The notes below the pieces were generated by a model. It searched no databases. It saw only the letters and a program-made list of their open reading frames with translations, and had not been told where the DNA came from. DNA of 64,000 bases, from the NCBI GenBank assembly GCA_022822725.1, contig JAJEAN010000007.1, forward strand, positions 445,435 to 509,434, given 5' to 3'. Shown in pieces: positions 59,189-64,000 of this stretch; within the stretch, counting starts at the first letter, position 1; each line of letters opens with the position of its first letter. The position numbers and the translations under genes are program-made. The stretch comes from Candidatus Latescibacterota bacterium (GTDB lineage Bacteria; JAAXHH01).

Positions 59189-61756
59189 CTAGATTTCCGC
59201 GCGCAGCACTTCCAGCGGGGATTGCCGGTAGATGCCTGCGCTGGCGGCCATGCCCACCAGGATCGTGATCAACGCGATTCCGCCGACCACCGCCAACACG
59301 GGGATGTAGGCCGGCACGTAGGAGATGTTGAAGACAAAGACGGCCAGGATCCACGTGGCGGCAAAGGCCAGCACAACCCCCGTCAATGCGCCGATCGCGC
59401 CCAGGAACAAGTACTCGATCGTCATGATCTTCAGAATCTGGTTCCGGGATCCTCCGAGGGTCTTCAGCAGTACGCTTTCCTGCATCCGCTGGTAACGGCT
59501 GTTGGTCACGACGCCCACCAGGACGATGACGCCGGTGAATACGCTGAACAGCGCCATGAAACGGACGATGAGGGAGACCTTGCCGAGTATTTCGTTGAGG
59601 GTGTTCAGGATGAGGCTCAGGTCGATCATGGAAACGTTGGGAAACCTGCTGACTGTTTCCCGCTGAAAACTTGCCGAGACCTGTGGATCATCGATCCGCG
59701 TCACGACCACGTGAAACTGGGGCGCCTCTTCCAGCACGCCTTCCGGGAAGACCACGAAGAAGTTGGGCTGCACCCGCTGCCAGTCTACCGCCCTCACGCT
59801 CCCCACGGTGGTTCGCACCGGAATGCCCTGCACGTCGAACACGATTTCGTCGCCGATGCCAAGTCCGAGGCGGTCGGCGATGCCCTTTTCCACGGACACG
59901 AGCACGGAATCCTTCCCGGTCTCGACGCGGGACTGCAACGAGCCTTGCAGCAGCGTTTCCGCGTCTTCCAGGTGCCCCCGGTAGGTCGAACGGTATTCGC
60001 GCCGAAGCGCCCATCGCGGCACTCTTTCCGTCGAATCCGCCATCACCTCGGTGATCGTCCGTCCCTTCAGCCCCGCCAGCCGCATGCTTACCACCGGCGT
60101 CTGCTGCATGACCGGAAGTCCGTCGCGGCGCATCGAGGCAAGGATATCCTCCCGCTGTCCGGGCTGTATGTCGAAGAGCACCAGGTTCGACTGCCGGTCT
60201 CCGCCGACCTGGGTAATGTGACCCACGAGTGAGTACTGCAGGAGGTACAGCGTCGTAATCAGGAAGGCGCCCAGCCCGAGGGCGACGACCATGGTAACGG
60301 TCTGGTTATCCGGACGAAAGAGATTGGCCAGGCCCTGCCGCCAGACATAGGGCCACGTCGCCGGCACGATGCGCCTGGCCAGCGAGATCAGGCTCCGTGC
60401 GACCAGGGTCAACAGCAGGAAGGCGCAGATCAGTCCCCCCGCGAATCCCACGCCCTGGAGCCACACCCGGGTCTGGCTGATGCCGAATAGCACGACGCCG
60501 GCCACGAGCACGGCGATCAGTGCGATGCGCCGCGGGTCCGTCCTGGCGCGCCGCGGTGTTTCGACGGAGGAGCGCAGCGTGAGCAGCGGAGAAATGTCCC
60601 GGATCGCAAGGAGCGGCAGGAGGGCGAACAACAACGCCATGAGCAGCCCGAGGCCCATGCCCTGGAGCAACGGGAGCCAGGTAAACCCCACCACCAGTTC
60701 GAAGGGAACGAAGTCCTGGATCAGCACGGGCAATACACCGAGGACGAGATAGCCGAAAGCCGCGCCGATGGCGGAACCGATCACACCGATGGCCACGGCC
60801 TGGACGACGTACACCGCGAAGGTGTGCCGGCCCTCCGCGCCCAGGCAGCGCAGCACGGCAATGGTGCCCCGTTTGCGGCGTACGTAGGTATGAATGGCGC
60901 TTGCAACGCCGACGCTGCCGAGGATCAGGGCGATGAACCCGCTCAGGTTGAGAAACCGGTAGAGATTTCCCAGGGAACGTTCCAGGCCCGCCTGCCGGTC
61001 CCTCACGGTGTCCCAGTCCATCCCCCACCGGGCCGCGGTATCCGCGCCATAGGTTTCCGCGAGTGCGTCCGCATCCACATCGTCGTCGAACCGGAACAGG
61101 GCCCGGTAGACCACGCGGCTGCCGGGCTGGATCAAGCCCGTGGATTCGAGTTCCGACATGGGGATGTAGACCCGGGGGCCGATCGTGCTCATCGCCGCGG
61201 TTTCGCCCGGAATGCTGACCAGGCGGCCCGAGATCTCGAGCGTGCGCAATCCGACGCGGATCGAGTCGCCCACCTCCACGCCGTGCTGGATCATCAGGTT
61301 GTCGTCCACGAGGGCCGTACCGTCCGTCCTGAACGTCCGCTCGGCGGTGGGGGGAACCGTTTCCAGTACGCCGTAGTAGGGGAAGCCGCCTTCGAGCGCC
61401 CGTACGTTCGACAGCCGTGACGAGCCCATCCGGGGGAAGGCGACCATGGAGACGAAACTGTACTGTCGCGACTGTTCGCCGCCCAGGTTCCCGAGAAAGA
61501 CTTCGGCCGAATCCGAGAAGGCCGTCCGGGTGTTTATGTCGAGGTCGGCACCGAGCAGGGCCTTGGCCTCCACGTCGATCGCGGCCGCCATGCTGTCGCC
61601 CAGGGTACGTATCGACACCAGGGCGGCGGTGCCAAGGATAATGGACGACATGTAAAGGAGCAGGCGCCGCCGGTAGGTCCGGCTGTCCCGCCAGGCCATG
61701 CTGAGCAGCCAGCTTACCCGTACCGGCGTCTTATCGGATGCGGGAGGAATGCTCAT
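59189..61756 (-). CDS. ybbP: FtsX-like ABC exporter permease (YbbP family)
   Basis: An 855-residue permease with the MacB/FtsX-type plan seen twice: an N-terminal helix (near 30-45), a large extracytoplasmic domain (about 60-260), three helices, then a central helix, a second extracytoplasmic domain and three C-terminal helices ending ILVGMAASAGIYRQSPLEVLRAEI, where LEVLRAE is the classic FtsX-fold tail. It pairs with the ATPase gene whose stop overlaps its start by four bases. In E. coli the corresponding ybbA-ybbP pair lies next to tesA; the same neighbours are seen here. The exported substrate is unknown. Confidence 0.85.
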   Translation of the reverse strand: MSIPPASDKTPVRVSWLLSMAWRDSRTYRRRLLLYMSSIILGTAALVSIRTLGDSMAAAIDVEAKALLGADLDINTRTAFSDSAEVFLGNLGGEQSRQYSFVSMVAFPRMGSSRLSNVRALEGGFPYYGVLETVPPTAERTFRTDGTALVDDNLMIQHGVEVGDSIRVGLRTLEISGRLVSIPGETAAMSTIGPRVYIPMSELESTGLIQPGSRVVYRALFRFDDDVDADALAETYGADTAARWGMDWDTVRDRQAGLERSLGNLYRFLNLSGFIALILGSVGVASAIHTYVRRKRGTIAVLRCLGAEGRHTFAVYVVQAVAIGVIGSAIGAAFGYLVLGVLPVLIQDFVPFELVVGFTWLPLLQGMGLGLLMALLFALLPLLAIRDISPLLTLRSSVETPRRARTDPRRIALIAVLVAGVVLFGISQTRVWLQGVGFAGGLICAFLLLTLVARSLISLARRIVPATWPYVWRQGLANLFRPDNQTVTMVVALGLGAFLITTLYLLQYSLVGHITQVGGDRQSNLVLFDIQPGQREDILASMRRDGLPVMQQTPVVSMRLAGLKGRTITEVMADSTERVPRWALRREYRSTYRGHLEDAETLLQGSLQSRVETGKDSVLVSVEKGIADRLGLGIGDEIVFDVQGIPVRTTVGSVRAVDWQRVQPNFFVVFPEGVLEEAPQFHVVVTRIDDPQVSASFQRETVSRFPNVSMIDLSLILNTLNEILGKVSLIVRFMALFSVFTGVIVLVGVVTNSRYQRMQESVLLKTLGGSRNQILKIMTIEYLFLGAIGALTGVVLAFAATWILAVFVFNISYVPAYIPVLAVVGGIALITILVGMAASAGIYRQSPLEVLRAEI

Positions 61757-62496
61757 GGATGAGGATCGGGGGTAAGGGACAGGGAACGGGCTTCCGGGAT
61801 ACTGGCATGATCCGGAAGGTAGTCTTCGACCATCCGGCCCCCGCTCAACCGGACGATGCGGCGGGTCCTCCGCGCCAGGTCGAGGTTATGGGTCACGGTG
61901 ACCAGGGTCGTCCCGGATTCCTCGTTCAGTTCAAACAGCAGGCTTTCTACGGTAGCGGCCGTGTCGGCGTCGAGATTGCCCGTGGGTTCGTCCACGAAGA
62001 GCAGGGCCGGACGGTTGATGAAGGCCCTGGCCATGGCCACACGCTGCTGTTCGCCCCCGGACAGCTGCACCGGGTAGTGGGTGGTCCGGTCCGACAGGCC
62101 GACGCGGTCCAGAAGTTCCTCCGCCCGGCGGTAGACCGCCTTTTCGCCCCGCAATTCGGCCGGGACCATTACATTCTCGAGACTGGTAAGAGTCGGAATC
62201 AGCTGGAAGTTCTGGAATACGAAGCCCACGTGCCGGTTGCGGACGCGGGCCCGTTCGTCTTCGTCGAGATCGTCCAGCACGATGCCATTCAGTGAAACGG
62301 ATCCGGAAGTCGCCCGGTCCAGACCCGCGCAGAGACCGAGCAGCGTTGTTTTCCCGCTGCCGGAAGGCCCGATGATCGCCAGGGAGTCGCCCGGCATCAG
62401 GTCGAACTCGATATCCCGCAAGACGGTAAGCGTCCCGCCGCCGCTCGCATATGTTTTGCTCAGGCCCCGGACCGACAGGATAGGCTGGTCGCTCAT
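61753..62496 (-). CDS. ybbA: ABC transporter ATP-binding protein (YbbA/LolD type)
   Basis: A 247-residue ATPase with complete motifs: Walker A GPSGSGKT (43-50), the ABC signature LSGGEQQRVAMARA, and Walker B LLFVDEPTGNLD. The FVFQNFQLIPTLTSLENV Q-loop segment is typical of LolD/MacB-type mechanotransmitters rather than importers. It energises the FtsX-like permease downstream (four-base overlap). The glycerophosphodiesterase stop is only two bases upstream, so the three genes may be one transcript. Confidence 0.92.
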   Translation of the reverse strand: MSDQPILSVRGLSKTYASGGGTLTVLRDIEFDLMPGDSLAIIGPSGSGKTTLLGLCAGLDRATSGSVSLNGIVLDDLDEDERARVRNRHVGFVFQNFQLIPTLTSLENVMVPAELRGEKAVYRRAEELLDRVGLSDRTTHYPVQLSGGEQQRVAMARAFINRPALLFVDEPTGNLDADTAATVESLLFELNEESGTTLVTVTHNLDLARRTRRIVRLSGGRMVEDYLPDHASIPEARSLSLTPDPHP

Positions 62497-62498
62497 GG

Positions 62499-63437
62499 TT
62501 ACGGTACTTCTCCTTCCCCGTTGTCCGGTTCCCGCAATTCAGGATACCGGTCCAGTACCTGCAACAGAAGATCCGGATAATCCGTCATAATGCCGTCTAC
62601 GCCGTGATCGACATGGCGTTTCATTTCCGCTTCGTCGTTGATCGTCCAGACATATACGTCCACGTTGTGCCGATGGGCGCCCGAAACGAACCTGGCGCTT
62701 ACCAGGGCCAGGTCCTGAAAACTGGGTGGTACCTGCATGGTTTCTCCCCCGGGCACGAAAGCGAATCCGAGCCCCAGGGAATTCAACACCCATAATCGGA
62801 GTACCTCGCCCACCGTGGACGAGGTGGCGATACCGGGGTTGTTGTCCCGGATGTATCTGACGGTTTCGGACTGAAAGGATGCGATGACCTTCCGTTCCGG
62901 GTACGGGCTTTTCGCGATCGCTTCAGAAAAACGGACCCTGTCGGCATCGGACACGTTCTTCAACTCGATGATCATCCGCGTATCGGGGAGACCGTTCAGT
63001 ACTTCCTCCAGGGCAGGTACCCGCAATCCCATGCCCCGGAAAGGAAAGCTCGCGCCGTCGTCCGCGGTCCACCGGAAACCGGCGTCCAGTTCCCGCAGCG
63101 CGTCCCAGGTCATCTCGTCCACCCGGCCCGAACCGTCGGTCGTACGGTCGACCGTGGCGTCGTGTATGACCACCAGTTCACCGTCGCTCGTGGCGTGCAC
63201 GTCGAATTCCAGTGCGTCCGCGCCGATTCTGACCGCGTTCTGAAAGGCGAACAGGGTGTTTTCCGGCCACAGTCCCGCGCCGCCGCGGTGGGCGATGGCC
63301 AGGAGCCGGTCTGTTTCCGTGAATGAATGTTCGGGCATGGGGCGGGATACGATCGTGGCGTAGGCCAGGACCGCGACAAGTATGACCACGGCGGCGACGG
63401 CCAGCCGAAGGAACCATTTCCATATGAATCGAAGCAT
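62499..63437 (-). CDS. Membrane-anchored glycerophosphodiester phosphodiesterase
   Basis: A 312-residue enzyme that hydrolyses glycerophosphodiesters to glycerol-3-phosphate and an alcohol. It starts with a transmembrane helix (about 8-30, LRLAVAAVVILVAVLAYATIV), followed by the GDPD core: IAHRGGAGLWPENTLFAF with H50 and E59, LEFDVHATSDGELVVIHD with the metal-binding Glu/Asp and second catalytic His, and DVYVWTINDEAEMKRHVDHGVDGIMTDYPD near the end. The catalytic domain is probably periplasmic. It ends two bases before the ybbA-like start. Confidence 0.9.
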   Translation of the reverse strand: MLRFIWKWFLRLAVAAVVILVAVLAYATIVSRPMPEHSFTETDRLLAIAHRGGAGLWPENTLFAFQNAVRIGADALEFDVHATSDGELVVIHDATVDRTTDGSGRVDEMTWDALRELDAGFRWTADDGASFPFRGMGLRVPALEEVLNGLPDTRMIIELKNVSDADRVRFSEAIAKSPYPERKVIASFQSETVRYIRDNNPGIATSSTVGEVLRLWVLNSLGLGFAFVPGGETMQVPPSFQDLALVSARFVSGAHRHNVDVYVWTINDEAEMKRHVDHGVDGIMTDYPDLLLQVLDRYPELREPDNGEGEVP

Positions 63438-63456
63438 TTGGCAGCCGAGGTTGGAG

Positions 63457-63882
63457 TTACAGGGGCCAGTCCCGAAGGATGCGTTCCACTTCCTCGGCGT
63501 GATTGCTCTCGTCCCGGATCATGTCTTCCAACTGGACCATGAGGCCGAAGTCGCCGTATTCTTCCGCCTCGGACCGGCGCTGGACGTACCGCCGGACGAT
63601 CGTGCGCTCGTCCTCGAGCATCGTCTCCAGGTTCTCGCGGTTCGAATCGCTTACCTTGATCGGCCGGGGAACGGTCGTGGGCTCGCCACCGAGGACCACG
63701 ATCTTGTCGGCCAGGTACTGCGCGTGCAATTGCTCGTCCGGCACCTCATCCAGGAAAAACTTGGCCAGTTCGGGCCGGTAGGGACCGCTGGCCTTGGCCG
63801 CGTAGATGGTAAACTGGATGATCGCGCCAAGTTCGGCGGCCAGGTCTCCATTCAGGTTGTCGATCAGGGTCTGCTTGTCCAC
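63457..63882 (-). CDS. Ferritin-like/bacterioferritin-type protein
   Basis: A four-helix-bundle protein of about 141 residues. Di-iron carboxylate ligands are suggested by AAELGAIIQF, DEVPDEQLHAQYLADKI, LEDERTIVRRY and DMIRDESNHAEEVERIL, giving the E-x-x-H pairs of ferritin-like domains. It could store iron or oxidise small molecules. GTG 63882 is preferred over ATG 63918 because AAGGAG precedes it at proper distance and the family starts here. Its promoter should lie in 63883-64000. Confidence 0.78.
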   Translation of the reverse strand: MDKQTLIDNLNGDLAAELGAIIQFTIYAAKASGPYRPELAKFFLDEVPDEQLHAQYLADKIVVLGGEPTTVPRPIKVSDSNRENLETMLEDERTIVRRYVQRRSEAEEYGDFGLMVQLEDMIRDESNHAEEVERILRDWPL

Positions 63883-64000
63883 GCTTCCTCTCCTTTCACT
63901 CGCTGTCCTCTTTGACAAACTCGCACGTCAAATCCTTCGGTTGTTTTCATGATACGAATCACCGCCGAAATACACAACGCGTATTGCTTCCCTTTAGTTT

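Overview
The window is a high-GC bacterial chromosome segment, gene-dense, with no rRNA, tRNA, CRISPR array, insertion sequence or prophage that I can see. The gene families are those of large-genome, organic-matter-degrading bacteria: phytanoyl-CoA-type dioxygenases, sulfatases, Gfo/Idh/MocA oxidoreductases, enolase-superfamily acid-sugar dehydratases, HpcH/HpaI aldolases and xylose-isomerase-like epimerases. Their combination resembles uncultivated marine or sponge-associated lineages such as Latescibacterota or Poribacteria; this is inference from gene content, not a phylogenetic result. Starts at TTG and GTG occur and several neighbours overlap by 4 bases.

Layout. 153-2177: oligopeptide-type (OPT-like) membrane transporter. 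2208-5146 (minus): DHDPS-family aldolase, enolase-superfamily enzyme, metallo-beta-lactamase-fold hydrolase. 5393-6052: Pcm-like protein repair methyltransferase, followed by a decayed gene fragment. 6376-12994 (plus): SMP-30 lactonase, D-aminoacylase, oligoendopeptidase F, NUDT6-like Nudix hydrolase and an unusual sulfatase-fold hydrolase. 13156-16168 (plus): oxidoreductase, epimerase and galactonate-dehydratase-like enzyme, facing a minus-strand epimerase, sulfatase and aldolase set (16236-19201) with a PadR regulator upstream (19310-19873). 20112-24108 (minus): RraA-like protein, SPFH protein, two zinc dehydrogenases. 24319-30035 (plus): dipeptidase-like protein, oligopeptide-binding lipoprotein, D-amino-acid dehydrogenase-like oxidase, MATE exporter. 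30126-37326 (minus): lower-GC gene with HEPN-like features, a large possible alpha/alpha-barrel protein, a Doc toxin with a ribbon-helix-helix-like antitoxin, a secreted Sel1-repeat protein and an ARPP-1-like protein. 37669-42464: aldolase, Kelch protein, enolase-superfamily enzyme, amidohydrolase. 42632-48937: two dioxygenases flanking two tandem nucleobase permeases that each carry a fused C-terminal domain, plus a zinc-less dehydrogenase. 49039-57487: DUF362 protein, TRAP permease pair, and a kynureninase/iron-ADH/epimerase/gamma-glutamyltransferase operon. 57645-63882: SanA-like protein, TesA-like esterase, YbbA/YbbP-type ABC exporter, glycerophosphodiesterase, ferritin-like protein.

Functionally the window reads as scavenging: peptide and D-amino-acid use, sulfated or acidic sugar use, and uptake of nucleobase-like compounds with oxidative tailoring.

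The most unusual signal is not a gene. At least eight genes end in short tandem or near-tandem duplications whose unit contains the gene's own stop codon (units of 11 to 30 bp, up to five copies), and two secreted-protein genes have in-frame duplications (42 and 36 bp) in their signal-peptide region. These are described as repeats and in the findings.
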